This document shows, in pieces, positions 1 to 12,595 of a stretch of DNA of 64,000 bases. The position numbers and the translations under genes were made by a program. This DNA comes from Pseudomonas sp. Bc-h. Its GTDB lineage: Bacteria > Pseudomonadota > Gammaproteobacteria > Pseudomonadales > Pseudomonadaceae. The stretch's first letter is position 1. Every line of letters begins with the position of its first letter. The notes under the pieces were generated by a model. It was not told the origin of the DNA and did not search any database. It worked only from the letters and a program-made list of their open reading frames with translations. The stretch lies in contig NZ_MUIN01000014.1 of assembly GCF_002080045.1 (NCBI RefSeq), positions 101,533 to 165,532 on the forward strand. The letters are read 5' to 3'.

Positions 1-760
<760 letters not shown>

Positions 761-818
761 AGAAGAATCAGCATCACCGCTAATCCCGGATCAACCCAAA
801 AAAACCAAAAACCGAAAA

Positions 819-1187
819 TCACCGCCCCTCATGCCCTCCCTCAGAAACCTCCGGCGGCACATCCCCGTCTCCCGCCATCCGCTTGCGAAACAACCCCGTC
901 CGCGCCAGCAACAGAGTCGTCACCGGCACCGTGATCGCCAGCAGAATCGGAATCAGCCAGGCATGCAACACCGGCCCTTCCTTCATCGCCGAGAAATAAA
1001 TGATCGACGCCAACGCCACACACCACGCGCCAATGGTCGAGGCCAATGCAGGCGGATGCATGCGCTGAAAAAAATCCTTCATACGCAACAGCCCTATCGC
1101 ACCGATCAGCGCGAAAAGACTGCTCAGCACCAGCAACACAGCCGTCACCACTTCCACCCAGAACGGCAACACATAAAGCGAATTCAT
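819..1187 (-). CDS. phaG: Multisubunit Na+(K+)/H+ antiporter subunit G
   Basis: The 122-residue protein is the last gene of the antiporter operon. It has three hydrophobic segments (about 9-30, 44-66 and 72-95) and the conserved GAIGLLRMKDFFQRMHPP stretch typical of MnhG/PhaG. The C-terminal tail is acidic and hydrophilic. The start codon overlaps the subunit F stop by 4 nt (ATGA), so the two are translationally coupled. In the Mrp family, subunit G is a small membrane component required for assembly of the complex, which exchanges cytoplasmic Na+ or K+ for external protons. Identification is firm; the ion specificity cannot be read from sequence. Confidence 0.93.
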   Translation of the reverse strand: MNSLYVLPFWVEVVTAVLLVLSSLFALIGAIGLLRMKDFFQRMHPPALASTIGAWCVALASIIYFSAMKEGPVLHAWLIPILLAITVPVTTLLLARTGLFRKRMAGDGDVPPEVSEGGHEGR

Positions 1188-1462
1188 TCGATCACCTCGC
1201 CGCGCAGCAGAAACTTGGCCAAGGCGAACGAGCCGACAAAGCCGAACAACGCGATCAACAGAGCCGCTTCGAAATACGTGTCACTGGCATAACGAATCCC
1301 CAGCACCAGCATCATCAGCATCGCCAGGATGTACAGATAATCCAGCGCCAGAACCCGGTCCTGCGCCGAAGGCCCCTTGAACAGCCGGATCAGGGTGAGA
1401 ACCATGGCAACGGTGAACAGCGACAGGCTGAGCAAGATCGCGTTGGCGAGCAGCGGGCTCAT
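1184..1462 (-). CDS. phaF: Multisubunit Na+(K+)/H+ antiporter subunit F
   Basis: The 92-residue membrane protein has three predicted transmembrane helices and the family signature GPSAQDRVLALD at about residues 30-41, which includes the conserved Asp seen in MnhF/MrpF proteins. Length and position between subunits E and G match the canonical order. Both ends overlap neighbouring genes by 4 nt. MrpF is a small subunit at the core of the complex. It should be co-transcribed with the five other genes from a promoter upstream of subunit A. Confidence 0.93.
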   Translation of the reverse strand: MSPLLANAILLSLSLFTVAMVLTLIRLFKGPSAQDRVLALDYLYILAMLMMLVLGIRYASDTYFEAALLIALFGFVGSFALAKFLLRGEVIE

Positions 1463-1947
1463 TGGAAAATCTCCATCAACGGGCGTTCGTAGGAAGTCTT
1501 GAAGTGCTCGATGAAGCGCGCTTCGTCATCCAGATCGAACACATGGATCAGCAACACGCTGCGATCCAGCGCCAGTTCCGACCACACGGTCCCTGGCACC
1601 ACAGTGCAGATCATCGACAGCGCTGCCAGCCCGTGAGCGTCGTGCAGGTCCAGCGGGATCTTGATGAACGCCGAACGTGGCGGCTTTCGACCGGCGTGCA
1701 ACACGCCCCAGGCCACCTGCAGGTTCGACGTCACCACATCACGCCCTACCAGTAAGAACAGCTTGAGCGCCACACCGGGCTTGCGGATTCGCGCAGGTTG
1801 CGGACGCAACGAAGCGAACATGAGCGGTGCAAGGAACCCCAGCAGCGCGCCGAACAGCAGGTTGCCTGCGCTCAGCGACAGGTTCAGCAGCAGCCACAGC
1901 GCCCACAGCGCCAGCGACAGCAACGGCGCAGGAAATACGCGATTCAT
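1459..1947 (-). CDS. phaE: Multisubunit Na+(K+)/H+ antiporter subunit E
   Basis: The 162-residue protein has two or three N-terminal hydrophobic helices and then a conserved cytoplasmic part containing LSMICTVVPGTVWSE, a hallmark of MnhE/MrpE. I chose the ATG at 1947 because it overlaps the subunit D stop by 4 nt, like the other junctions in this operon. A longer reading upstream only runs through subunit D in another frame. Subunit E is needed for stable assembly of the antiporter. Confidence 0.92.
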   Translation of the reverse strand: MNRVFPAPLLSLALWALWLLLNLSLSAGNLLFGALLGFLAPLMFASLRPQPARIRKPGVALKLFLLVGRDVVTSNLQVAWGVLHAGRKPPRSAFIKIPLDLHDAHGLAALSMICTVVPGTVWSELALDRSVLLIHVFDLDDEARFIEHFKTSYERPLMEIFQ

Positions 1948-3623
1948 GGCTGCACCTCCGTGTTCGCGGTGGTCGGCCCGGGAATGGGTCTGGCGGCCTT
2001 GACCGACAACACATATTGCTGCGGGTCGTGCAGGGCCTGAGCGGTGTCCTGGGTGTAGCGCAGCAGCGCCTGTGCCTTGAAGGTCAGCACGACGCAGGCG
2101 CACAGGAGCAGGGCGATGGGGATGCATTCGTTACGACGCAATGCGGGCGACGGACGATCCTGCGCGGTCCAGAAACGCTTGATGCCGACGCGCACGAAGG
2201 CAAACAGCGACGCCAGCCCGGAGACGATCAGCAACGCCACCAGCGTCCAGCTGTCGGCGCGGATGGCTTCGTCCTTGGCCACGTCCAGACCCAGCGGGTT
2301 GAGCAGTGCGCTGATCAACGTCAGCTTGCCGAGGAAGCCCGAGAGCGGTGGCATGCCGATGATCAACAGGGCGCAGGCGATGAAGCTCAGGCCCAGAAAG
2401 GCCATGGTCCAGGGAATCACCTGACCGACCACGGCTTTCTGCTCGTCATCCAGATTTGTACCCGGCAGCGGGTGCAGCGACTCCAGCGCTTTGGGCAGTC
2501 GATCGGCGTCGTCTTCCAGCGGGATCTCGTTGGCCGAACGCGAGCGCTCCACCAATTCTGCCAGCAAAAACAGCGCGCTCAAGGCCAGGGTCGAACTGAC
2601 CAGATAGAACAGCGCACCTGCGGTGAGGCTCGGCTGGCCGAAACCGATGGCCGACAGCAGAATGCCCGCCGACACCAGAATGCTCAGGCTCGCCATGCGT
2701 TCCAGACGTTGCGCGGTGACAAGGGAAATCGCCGCTACTGCCAGCGTCGCCATCCCGCCCCAGATCAGCCAGTTGCCACCGAAGAATGCCGACGCGCCCG
2801 CTTGCCCGGAGAACAGCAAGGTCCACAAGCGCAGCAGGGTATAGGCGCCGACTTTGGTCATCAGCGCAAACAGTGCCGCCACTGGCGCGCTGGCGGAGGA
2901 GTAGGCCGGCACCAGCCAGAAGTTCAGCGGCCACATCCCGGCCTTGGCCAGAAACGCCACAGCAAGAATGGCTGCGCCTGCGTGCAAGAGCCCCAGATCG
3001 GCCTCGGAAACCTGCGGAATCTTCACTGCAAGATCCGCCAGATTCAACGTGCCGGTGACGCCATAGATCAACGCCGCGCCGATCAGGAACAGCGACGAGG
3101 CGAGCAGATTGATGGTGATGTAATGCAGACCGGACGACACCCGCGCACGTCCCGAACCATGCAGCATCAGGCCGTAGGACGCCGCCAGCAGGACTTCGAA
3201 GAACACGAACAGATTGAACAGATCTGCTGTCAGGAAGGCGCCATAAAGCCCCATCAGCTGGATCTGGAACAACGCATGAAAGCTCGCGCCCGCTCGGTCC
3301 CAACGGGCCAGTGCGAACAGCAGGGCGCAGAAGGCGACGATGCCGGTCAGCACCAGCATCAGCGCCGCAAGATGATCGACCACCAGCACGATGCCAAACG
3401 GCGATTCCCAGTTGCCTGGCAGGTACACGCCGATCGAGCCGGTGGTCCCGGTCTTTTGTACCCACATCATCAGGGTGATGGCGATGCCAAGGCCGAGCGC
3501 GGTGGACAGCAGGTTGATCCGGGCTTTCAACGGACGGTGCTTTTCGCCGAGCCAGAGCATCAGTGCGGCGGTCAGCACCGGCAGCAGAATCGGCGCGACG
3601 ATCAGTTGGTTCATCATACTCAT
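1944..3623 (-). CDS. phaD: Multisubunit Na+(K+)/H+ antiporter subunit D
   Basis: The 559-residue polytopic protein is related to the NuoL/M/N subunits of complex I. The proton-conducting module carries the key Glu in FFEVLL (about E143) and the Lys in FLAKAGMWPLNFW (about K227), both conserved in Mrp D subunits. It is somewhat longer than the usual 490-500 residues because of a hydrophilic insert (about 380-410, rich in E, D, K and R) before the last helices. The start overlaps the subunit C stop by 4 nt. It is one of two antiporter-like proton-channel subunits, with subunit A. Confidence 0.94.
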   Translation of the reverse strand: MSMMNQLIVAPILLPVLTAALMLWLGEKHRPLKARINLLSTALGLGIAITLMMWVQKTGTTGSIGVYLPGNWESPFGIVLVVDHLAALMLVLTGIVAFCALLFALARWDRAGASFHALFQIQLMGLYGAFLTADLFNLFVFFEVLLAASYGLMLHGSGRARVSSGLHYITINLLASSLFLIGAALIYGVTGTLNLADLAVKIPQVSEADLGLLHAGAAILAVAFLAKAGMWPLNFWLVPAYSSASAPVAALFALMTKVGAYTLLRLWTLLFSGQAGASAFFGGNWLIWGGMATLAVAAISLVTAQRLERMASLSILVSAGILLSAIGFGQPSLTAGALFYLVSSTLALSALFLLAELVERSRSANEIPLEDDADRLPKALESLHPLPGTNLDDEQKAVVGQVIPWTMAFLGLSFIACALLIIGMPPLSGFLGKLTLISALLNPLGLDVAKDEAIRADSWTLVALLIVSGLASLFAFVRVGIKRFWTAQDRPSPALRRNECIPIALLLCACVVLTFKAQALLRYTQDTAQALHDPQQYVLSVKAARPIPGPTTANTEVQP

Positions 3624-3963
3624 TCACTGCTCTCCCGACCGTCGACGTGGTCGTTTCCGGTCAGGCCACGGGACGCCAGCAGCACCACCAGAAACAGCGC
3701 GGTCATGGCGAAACTGATGACGATGGCCGTCAGTACCAGCGCCTGGGGCAGGGGGTCGGTGTAGTTGAGCAGGTCCTGGGGCACGCCGTCCTTGATGATC
3801 GGCTCCTTGCCGATGAACAGGCTGCCCATGCTGAAGATGAACAGATTGACGCCGTAGGACAGCAGGCACAGCCCCATGACCACCTGAAAGGTCCGGGGGC
3901 GCAGGATCAGCCAGACGCCGGAAGCGGCGAGCACGCCGATGGCAATGGCAATGACTTCTTCCA

Positions 3964-3964
<1 letters not shown>
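3620..3964 (-). CDS. phaC: Multisubunit Na+(K+)/H+ antiporter subunit C
   Basis: The 114-residue protein is homologous to NuoK, with three transmembrane helices. The segment MGLCLLSYGVNLFIFSMG and the following PLPQALVLTAIVISFAMTA are the signature of MnhC/MrpC. The ATG at 3964 overlaps the subunit A stop by one base (TGATG), so the gene is translationally coupled. The protein is of normal family length. Confidence 0.94.
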
Positions 3965-6900
<2,936 letters not shown>

Positions 6901-7222
6901 AGGCTTCTAATCTGCGAATAAATGTCAAGGATCATACGTGCACGGGCCGTGCATCACCAACCGCCAAGATGTCGCAGAATCCTACAAACTTTGTAGGCAG
7001 CAGCGTAGTTGACCTGTGTGAACAGCGAGTTTGCATCCGTTTATTCCCTCTAGCAGTCCGGCTTGCTGGCACTGGCGTTCTTGAGTCCGCCACCGCCGGC
7101 AAACCGTGCTGCTTCAGGTGTTTGCAGCCGGATTTCTGACCTCGGCCAGACTGATGGACGAAGCGCGGATTGGCGCTTGTGTTCATTTAAGCGACAATGC
7201 CCGCCAGTTTCTGGAGCGCCCC
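6901..7222. other. Intergenic region between divergent phaAB and tusA, with a degenerate REP
   Basis: About 320 bases without a gene. It should hold the promoters of the antiporter operon (minus) and tusA (plus). A REP-like imperfect palindrome lies at about 7051-7115 (TAGCAGTCCGGCTTGC facing CCGGCAAACCGTGCTGC), with several mismatches. No operator was recognised. Confidence 0.6.
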
Positions 7223-7477
7223 ATGTCTGATTCCATCGAAAGCCTTGCCGTTGACGCCGTTCTCGACGCGACCGGCCTCAATTGTCCTGAGCCTGTGATG
7301 ATGCTGCACCAGAAGGTGCGCGATCTGCCGGCCGGCGGGTTGCTCAAGGTCATCGCCACCGACCCTTCGACCCAGCGCGACATTCCCAAGTTCTGCGTGT
7401 TTCTCGATCACCAACTGGTAGAAAAGCAGGCAGCCGACGGCGTGTACCTGTACTGGATTCGCAAGAAGCTCGGCTGA
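7223..7477 (+). CDS. tusA: Sulfurtransferase TusA
   Basis: The 84-residue TusA/SirA-family protein passes sulfur as a persulfide in the relay for 2-thiouridine formation at the tRNA wobble position. The CPxP signature is present as CPEP with the persulfide Cys at residue 21 (DATGLNCPEPVM). The C-terminal beta strand YLYWIRKK is typical. I chose the ATG at 7223 because a GGAG motif lies 7 bases upstream and the length then matches the family (about 80). pdxB follows on the same strand after about 90 bases. Confidence 0.94.
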   Translation: MSDSIESLAVDAVLDATGLNCPEPVMMLHQKVRDLPAGGLLKVIATDPSTQRDIPKFCVFLDHQLVEKQAADGVYLYWIRKKLG

Positions 7478-7565
7478 GAGACGCCGATCCCTGGTGGCGG
7501 CATCGCGCCGCGCTGGCCCGTCCGCGCGCCAGCGCCTACACTGCCGCCACTCCAGGGAGCCCACC

Positions 7566-8708
7566 ATGCGCATAGTTGCTGACGAAAACATTCCACTGCT
7601 CGACGCCTTCTTTTCAGGTTTTGGCGACATCTGCCGTTATCCCGGGCGCACCCTCGACCGCACCGCCGTGGCCGATGCCGACATCCTGCTGGTGCGCTCG
7701 GTGACCAAAGTCACCCGCGAATTGCTCGAAGGCACGCCGGTCCGCTTCGTCGGCACCTGCACCATTGGCACCGATCACCTGGACCTCGATTACTTCAATG
7801 AAGCCGGCATTCAGTGGTCCAGCGCGCCCGGCTGCAATGCACGCGGCGTGGTGGATTACGTGCTGGGCAGTCTGCTGACCCTGGCGGAAATCGAAGGTGC
7901 CGACCTCACTCAACGCACCTATGGCGTAGTGGGGGCGGGGCAGGTGGGTGGTCGTCTGGTCGAGGTGTTGCGCGGGTTGGGCTGGAATGTGCTGGTGTGT
8001 GATCCGCCGCGACAGGCAGAAGAAGGCGGGAACTACGTCAGCCTTGAAGAAATCATCGCCCGTTGCGACGTCATCAGCCTGCACACGCCCCTGACCAAGT
8101 CAGGAGCGCTGTCGACCTGGCATCTGCTAGATCGCCCCCGTCTGCAACAACTCAAGCACGGCGCCTGGCTGATCAATGCCGCACGCGGGCCCATCGTGGA
8201 CAACAGCGCGCTGCGTGAAGTCCTGCTTGAGCGCGAGGACCTGCAAGCAGTTTTGGACGTCTGGGAGCAGGAACCGCTGGTGGACGTGGCGCTGGCCGAG
8301 CTGTGTGTGATCGGCACCCCGCACATCGCAGGTTACAGCCTCGATGGTCGCCAGCGCGGCACTGCGCAGATCTATCAAGCGCTATGCGCGCATCTGGGGC
8401 AGACACCGACCATCAGCCTCGACGATCTGCTGCCCAGACCCTGGCTGGCGCAAATGACCCTCGACGCCGGGACCGATCCGGCGTGGGCGCTGAATACCCT
8501 GTGCCGAGGCGTCTACGATCCGCGTCGCGACGACGCCGATTTTCGCCGTAGCCTGATCGGTGACTCCGCCGAGCAGCGACTGGCCTTCGATGCACTGCGC
8601 AAGCACTATCCGCCGCGCCGTGAAATCGAAGGGCTGAAAGTCGCCATCAACGGAGATTCAGGCGTACTGCGCCAGATGGTCGCGGCGCTCGGTGCCGCCC
8701 TGGTTTAG
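7566..8708 (+). CDS. pdxB: 4-phosphoerythronate dehydrogenase PdxB
   Basis: The 380-residue enzyme oxidises 4-phospho-D-erythronate in the DXP-dependent pathway to pyridoxal 5'-phosphate. It is a D-isomer-specific 2-hydroxyacid dehydrogenase: NAD-binding GAGQVG at 123-128, catalytic Arg 207 (NAARGP), Glu 236 (WEQEP) and His 253 (TPHIAG). The C-terminal extension of about 90 residues after the catalytic core is the PdxB dimerisation domain, which distinguishes it from SerA and hydroxypyruvate reductase. The ATG at 7566 follows CAGGGAG at a good distance. The 3' end overlaps the convergent kinase gene by 4 bases. Confidence 0.95.
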   Translation: MRIVADENIPLLDAFFSGFGDICRYPGRTLDRTAVADADILLVRSVTKVTRELLEGTPVRFVGTCTIGTDHLDLDYFNEAGIQWSSAPGCNARGVVDYVLGSLLTLAEIEGADLTQRTYGVVGAGQVGGRLVEVLRGLGWNVLVCDPPRQAEEGGNYVSLEEIIARCDVISLHTPLTKSGALSTWHLLDRPRLQQLKHGAWLINAARGPIVDNSALREVLLEREDLQAVLDVWEQEPLVDVALAELCVIGTPHIAGYSLDGRQRGTAQIYQALCAHLGQTPTISLDDLLPRPWLAQMTLDAGTDPAWALNTLCRGVYDPRRDDADFRRSLIGDSAEQRLAFDALRKHYPPRREIEGLKVAINGDSGVLRQMVAALGAALV

Positions 8709-9688
8709 CGGAAAACGTATTTCACGATGTAGGCTGAAAGATCATTGAAGACGCGGTGCGGCACTGGCTCCTCGCATCGCTCAGCCTTTGCCAGTGCGAG
8801 GTGAGCAGCCTTCACCGTTTCGCATCGCTCGTCCAGTGACACGATCGGCGCATTGACCAGTCTGACGTAATTGTCGAATGCACAAGGCTTGTTCGCTTCC
8901 GGGTTGCGTACGATTGTCATCGCGTGGCGCTCGGGCTGAATGGACGCTCCACTTTCATCAGTGATGGGTTGTGCCACCAACTCACTGGGCTTTGTGCAAA
9001 GGCTGCTGCACACCACGCGGCGGTCTCGCAACACACCGAATCCGCGTTCGTACAGGGTGATCCTTGAACCCACCGACGTTGCGCAGGCATTTTCGACCTC
9101 GCTCAGGATCGATTGGGCGTTTGCCATGCTGCCGTCAATGTTCGAGATGCCTACGAAGCGCTCCATTTCCCGGCCTTCGATGCTTTTCAAGGCGCGCTCG
9201 ATGGTCGAGAGGTGGGCGAACTCACGCTTGCAGCCAATGAGATGAACGTCGAACTGATAGCCCTTGCTGGCGGCATCCGCGGGCAACCCGGCGAAGTCGA
9301 TGTTGTCCAGCGCTGATTCGATGATGATGTTGTAATTCTTGCTGAACGCGTCTTTAAAAATTTTCTTGCCCAAGTCCCAGATAAATCGCTCTGTGTGCTC
9401 ATAAGCATGCAATACGCCGTGCCCGATCATCTGTGCGTATTGTGGGTGGTGGGTGCGGTACTCAGGAATGTAAGGCCTGATGAAGTCCTTGTAGCTGCCG
9501 CCGGGCAGAAGCGATTTCTCCAGCAGATAGGTTTTTCCCGATCCCTGGACGCCCGCGACAATGAGCATTCTGGGAGCATCAGTATCTTTGTTCGCTTCAG
9601 CGACGGAGTCGAAGAGTTGCGGTGCAATTTCGCTGTAGGCCTTGGCGAGGTCGGCTTCGGTATAGCTGTAAAGGCTGTCATGGGGCAT
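8705..9688 (-). CDS. Zeta-toxin-like P-loop kinase, orphan and with altered catalytic motif
   Basis: The 327-residue protein has a clear Walker A at residues 46-53 (GVQGSGKT), followed by PEYRTHHPQY, which corresponds to the D-x-(F/Y)-(R/K)-x-x-HP motif of zeta/PezT toxins. These phosphorylate UDP-N-acetylglucosamine. At the position of the catalytic Asp there is Pro, followed by Glu. I chose the ATG at 9688 because AGGA lies about 9 bases upstream; the ATG at 9724 has no ribosome binding site. No antitoxin-like gene is adjacent. It could be an inactive relative, a kinase with another substrate, or an effector. The P-loop kinase fold is likely; a toxin role is only an inference. Confidence 0.7.
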   Translation of the reverse strand: MPHDSLYSYTEADLAKAYSEIAPQLFDSVAEANKDTDAPRMLIVAGVQGSGKTYLLEKSLLPGGSYKDFIRPYIPEYRTHHPQYAQMIGHGVLHAYEHTERFIWDLGKKIFKDAFSKNYNIIIESALDNIDFAGLPADAASKGYQFDVHLIGCKREFAHLSTIERALKSIEGREMERFVGISNIDGSMANAQSILSEVENACATSVGSRITLYERGFGVLRDRRVVCSSLCTKPSELVAQPITDESGASIQPERHAMTIVRNPEANKPCAFDNYVRLVNAPIVSLDERCETVKAAHLALAKAERCEEPVPHRVFNDLSAYIVKYVFR

Positions 9689-9830
9689 TTGCAGTGTTCC
9701 TGATGAGTTGAAGGGTTGATCCATCAGGAACGGACGTAATTATGTTGGCTGGTGCTAGTCAATGGGCTCGGTAGTAGGGCTTTTCTTCATCTTCTGTGGG
9801 CAATTTTAGAAGAGGTTTTTCAGCGCACAT

Positions 9831-9857
9831 AAAAAACCCGGCATCGAGGCCGGGTTT
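9831..9857 (-). terminator. Rho-independent terminator of the PA1571-type gene
   Basis: AAACCCGGC (9834-9842) pairs with GCCGGGTTT (9849-9857) around a 6-base loop. On the minus strand the hairpin is followed by six T. It lies directly downstream of the minus-strand gene ending at 9874. Confidence 0.85.
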
Positions 9858-9873
9858 CAAGGAGGTAAGCTCA

Positions 9874-10050
9874 TCAGTCTTGTTTTTCAGGTTTGACCCA
9901 GTACTTTTCGCATTCCTGACATGCGGCCTGAACCATCTCTTCAGTAATCAGGATCTGGTTTCCGTCCTTGTCGAAAATCGCGCCACCCAGTTGTGCCTCG
10001 GGTTGCGGCCGTACGACGGGTTCTTGATTGCTGCTGTTCTGCAAGCTCAT
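9874..10050 (-). CDS. Small PA1571-type conserved protein
   Basis: The 58-residue hydrophilic protein resembles the Pseudomonas PA1571 family, whose function is unknown. It has a Gln/Pro-rich N-terminus, then GGAIFDKDGNQILITEEMVQ and a C-terminal ACQECEKYW with two Cys spaced C-x2-C. I chose the ATG at 10050 because GAGGAGA lies just upstream; the extension to 10065 lacks this. The gene stands alone with its own terminator, so it is probably a real monocistronic gene. The function cannot be assigned. Confidence 0.75.
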   Translation of the reverse strand: MSLQNSSNQEPVVRPQPEAQLGGAIFDKDGNQILITEEMVQAACQECEKYWVKPEKQD

Positions 10051-10348
10051 GGCCTGTCTCCTCATCAGGTTGTGCGCTTCACGTTATCCACGCTTGATGA
10101 CTGCGCCATGACATCCCTGGACGCTTCAAGCGTCCTTTCAGTGCAACAGATGAATGGCAAAATCGCCACCCCACCGTTAGACCGATCCACTCTAAACGTC
10201 CTCGGTTGCCGTCATAACACGCCATCGGCTTTGCGCGGACACCCTTACCCAGACTGGTTCAATTGACCTGAGTTCAGCGAAAGTCGACGAGCGTGCACAG
10301 GAGCGCCGGTGTAGGCTCTGCGCTCGAGTCGTCTTCCAGGTGTATTTC

Positions 10349-12127
10349 ATGCCATCAGTGTTTTCTGGCCGTCAGCGCCACGCCCTCCGTCTGGCGATGC
10401 GCATGGTCGCGCCTTACCGCAAGCAGGCCCTCGGTGCGCTGGTGGCGTTGATTGCTACCGCCGGTATAACCCTGTCCCTGGGGCAGGGCATCCGGCTTAT
10501 GGTCGATCAGGGTTTTCTGACCCGCTCAGTGACCCAGCTCAACGAAACCATCGCCCTGTTCATGCTGCTGATTCTGGCGCTGGCGGTCGGCACTTTTACC
10601 CGTTTCTATCTGGTGTCCTGGATCGGCGAACGGGTCGTGGCCGACCTGCGCAAGCAGGTGTTCGATCATCTGGTCAGCCTGCATCCCGGCTTCTACGAGA
10701 ACAACCGCAGCTCGGAAATCCAGTCGCGGCTGACCGCCGATACCACCTTGCTGCAATCGGTGATCGGCTCCTCGCTGTCGATGTTTCTGCGCAATGCGCT
10801 GATGGTGATCGGCGGGGTGATTCTGCTGTTTTTCACCAATCCCAAGTTGACCAGTATCGTCGTCGTGGCGTTACCGCTGGTGGTGGCGCCGATCCTGATT
10901 TTCGGGCGTCGGGTGCGCAGTCTGTCCCGGGAAAGCCAGGACCGGGTGGCCGACGTGGGCAGCTATGTCTCCGAAGCGTTGGGGCAGATCAAGACGGTGC
11001 AGGCCTACAACCATCAAGAGCAGGATCGGCAGCGCTTTTCGCAGACCGCCGAAGGCGCTTTCGAGACCGCGCGCAAACGGATTCTGCAGCGCTCATGGCT
11101 GATCACTCTGGTTATCGTGCTGGTGCTCGGGGCGGTGGCGGTCATGCTCTGGGTCGGCGGCATGGACGTGATCGCGGGTCGTATTTCCGGCGGGGAACTG
11201 GCCGCGTTCGTGTTCTATAGCCTGATCGTTGGCAGCGCCTTCGGCACCCTCAGCGAGGTGATCGGCGAGTTACAACGCGCCGCCGGTGCCGCCGAGCGCA
11301 TCACCGAGTTGTTGCAGGCGCGCAGTGAGATCACGCCTCCGCAAAGCGACCTGTTGGTGTTGCCCGAGCAGGTCACTGGTCGTCTGGCGCTGGAAAACAT
11401 CAGCTTTGCCTACCCGTCGCGGCCTGAACGTAACGCGGTCGAAGGTTTGAGTCTGAGCATCGAAGCAGGCGAGACACTGGCATTGGTCGGGCCGTCCGGG
11501 GCAGGTAAGTCGACACTGTTTGACCTGCTGCTGCGCTTCTACGACCCGCAACAAGGGCAGATCCTGATCGAAGGTTTGCCCGCGCAACGTCTGGACCCAT
11601 TGGATCTGCGCCGCTGTTTCGCCTGGGTTTCGCAGACCCCGGCGCTGTTTTTCGGCAGCGTTGAGGACAACATTCGTTATGGCAATCCCGAGGCGACCAT
11701 GGAGCAAGTCGAGGCCGCCGCACGCATCGCTCATGCCCATGAGTTCATCCAGTTGCTGCCGCAGGGCTATCAGACGCATCTGGGGGATGGCGGAATGGGC
11801 CTGTCGGGCGGACAGCGTCAGCGTCTGGCGATTGCCCGCGCGCTATTGGCCGATGCGCCGGTGCTGCTGCTCGATGAAGCGACCAGCGCACTGGATGCGC
11901 AAAGTGAACATCTGATTCAACAGGCGCTGCCGACGTTGATGCTGGGCCGGACCACGCTGGTGATCGCCCACCGTCTGGCCACGGTGCAGAACGCCGATCG
12001 GATTGCGGTGATGGATCAGGGGAAACTGGTGGCAGTGGGAACCCATCGTGAGCTGATTGCCAATAACCCACTGTATGCGCGGCTGGCGGCGTTGCAGTTC
12101 AATCAAGGAGCGGAGAGCCAGGTCTGA
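10349..12127 (+). CDS. MsbA-like ABC exporter (fused permease and ATPase)
   Basis: The 592-residue half-transporter has an N-terminal six-helix exporter domain (about 20-315) and a C-terminal nucleotide-binding domain. Visible motifs are Walker A GPSGAGKS (381-388), signature LSGGQ (485-489), Walker B LLLDEAT (506-512) and an H-loop in IAHRLAT. It should work as a homodimer in the inner membrane. It belongs to the MsbA-related group found in many proteobacteria; the substrate (lipid, peptide or drug) is not known. The ATG at 10349 follows AGGTG by about 6 bases; a GTG nine bases earlier is possible. The gene stands alone and is followed by a REP. Confidence 0.88.
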   Translation: MPSVFSGRQRHALRLAMRMVAPYRKQALGALVALIATAGITLSLGQGIRLMVDQGFLTRSVTQLNETIALFMLLILALAVGTFTRFYLVSWIGERVVADLRKQVFDHLVSLHPGFYENNRSSEIQSRLTADTTLLQSVIGSSLSMFLRNALMVIGGVILLFFTNPKLTSIVVVALPLVVAPILIFGRRVRSLSRESQDRVADVGSYVSEALGQIKTVQAYNHQEQDRQRFSQTAEGAFETARKRILQRSWLITLVIVLVLGAVAVMLWVGGMDVIAGRISGGELAAFVFYSLIVGSAFGTLSEVIGELQRAAGAAERITELLQARSEITPPQSDLLVLPEQVTGRLALENISFAYPSRPERNAVEGLSLSIEAGETLALVGPSGAGKSTLFDLLLRFYDPQQGQILIEGLPAQRLDPLDLRRCFAWVSQTPALFFGSVEDNIRYGNPEATMEQVEAAARIAHAHEFIQLLPQGYQTHLGDGGMGLSGGQRQRLAIARALLADAPVLLLDEATSALDAQSEHLIQQALPTLMLGRTTLVIAHRLATVQNADRIAVMDQGKLVAVGTHRELIANNPLYARLAALQFNQGAESQV

Positions 12128-12132
12128 CTTCA

Positions 12133-12196
12133 GTAGCAGCACGGCTTGCCGGCGCTGGCGATTTGAAAGCGCTACGCCGGCAAGCCGTGCTGCTAC
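12133..12196. repeat. REP-type palindrome
   Basis: GTAGCAGCACGGCTTGCCGGC faces its near-perfect reverse complement GCCGGCAAGCCGTGCTGCTAC minus one base, across a short loop. It follows the ABC exporter stop and separates it from the convergent ppnP. The same family occurs at six or more other places in the window. Confidence 0.9.
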
Positions 12197-12218
12197 AGAT
12201 CCTTCAAACAGGAAAACT

Positions 12219-12506
12219 TCAGTCCTTGCGGTATTCGCAGAGGTAAGCGGTTTCGACGCTGACTTCCAGGTCGAACTTGCTGTTGGCCGGCACGCGGAAC
12301 TGGTTGCCCGCCTCGAAGGTTTCCCATGTGTCGCTGCCCGGCAGCTTGACCTTCAGCGCGCCGGAGACCACGTGCATGATTTCCCGGTCAGCGGTACCGA
12401 AGTTGTATTTTCCTGGAGCCATGACGCCGATGGTGGCTGCGCCGTCGGCTTGCTGGAAGGCGATGGACTTGACGGTACCGTCGAAATACTCGTTGACCTT
12501 GAACAT
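12219..12506 (-). CDS. ppnP: Pyrimidine/purine nucleoside phosphorylase PpnP
   Basis: The 95-residue single-domain cupin matches PpnP (YaiE) in length and sequence: MFKVNEYFDGTVKSIAF at the start, then TIGVMAPGKYNFGTADREIM, TWETFEAG and NSKFDLEV. The family cleaves a broad range of nucleosides by phosphorolysis and serves nucleotide salvage. The start at 12506 is preceded by AAGGAATTCAGCC. The gene lies alone, between a REP and the exonuclease gene. Confidence 0.93.
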   Translation of the reverse strand: MFKVNEYFDGTVKSIAFQQADGAATIGVMAPGKYNFGTADREIMHVVSGALKVKLPGSDTWETFEAGNQFRVPANSKFDLEVSVETAYLCEYRKD

Positions 12507-12595
12507 GGCTGAATTCCTTGGAAAGGGCGGAAAAAGGTCGAACAGTATGCCCAACGTATAAAAGGACGTCATCCGCTTTGCGAAATGCGTCACTT

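Noticed and set aside
1827..3764. A 645-codon open frame opposite the antiporter subunit D and E genes
   Set aside because: It is antisense to well-identified membrane protein genes, has Gln/Arg/His-rich composition typical of the shadow of GC-rich codons, and lacks any domain.
10119..10135. GGACGCTTCAAGCGTCC palindrome as a terminator
   Set aside because: Perfect 17-base palindrome, but the T-tract is only three bases and no gene ends next to it on the plus strand.
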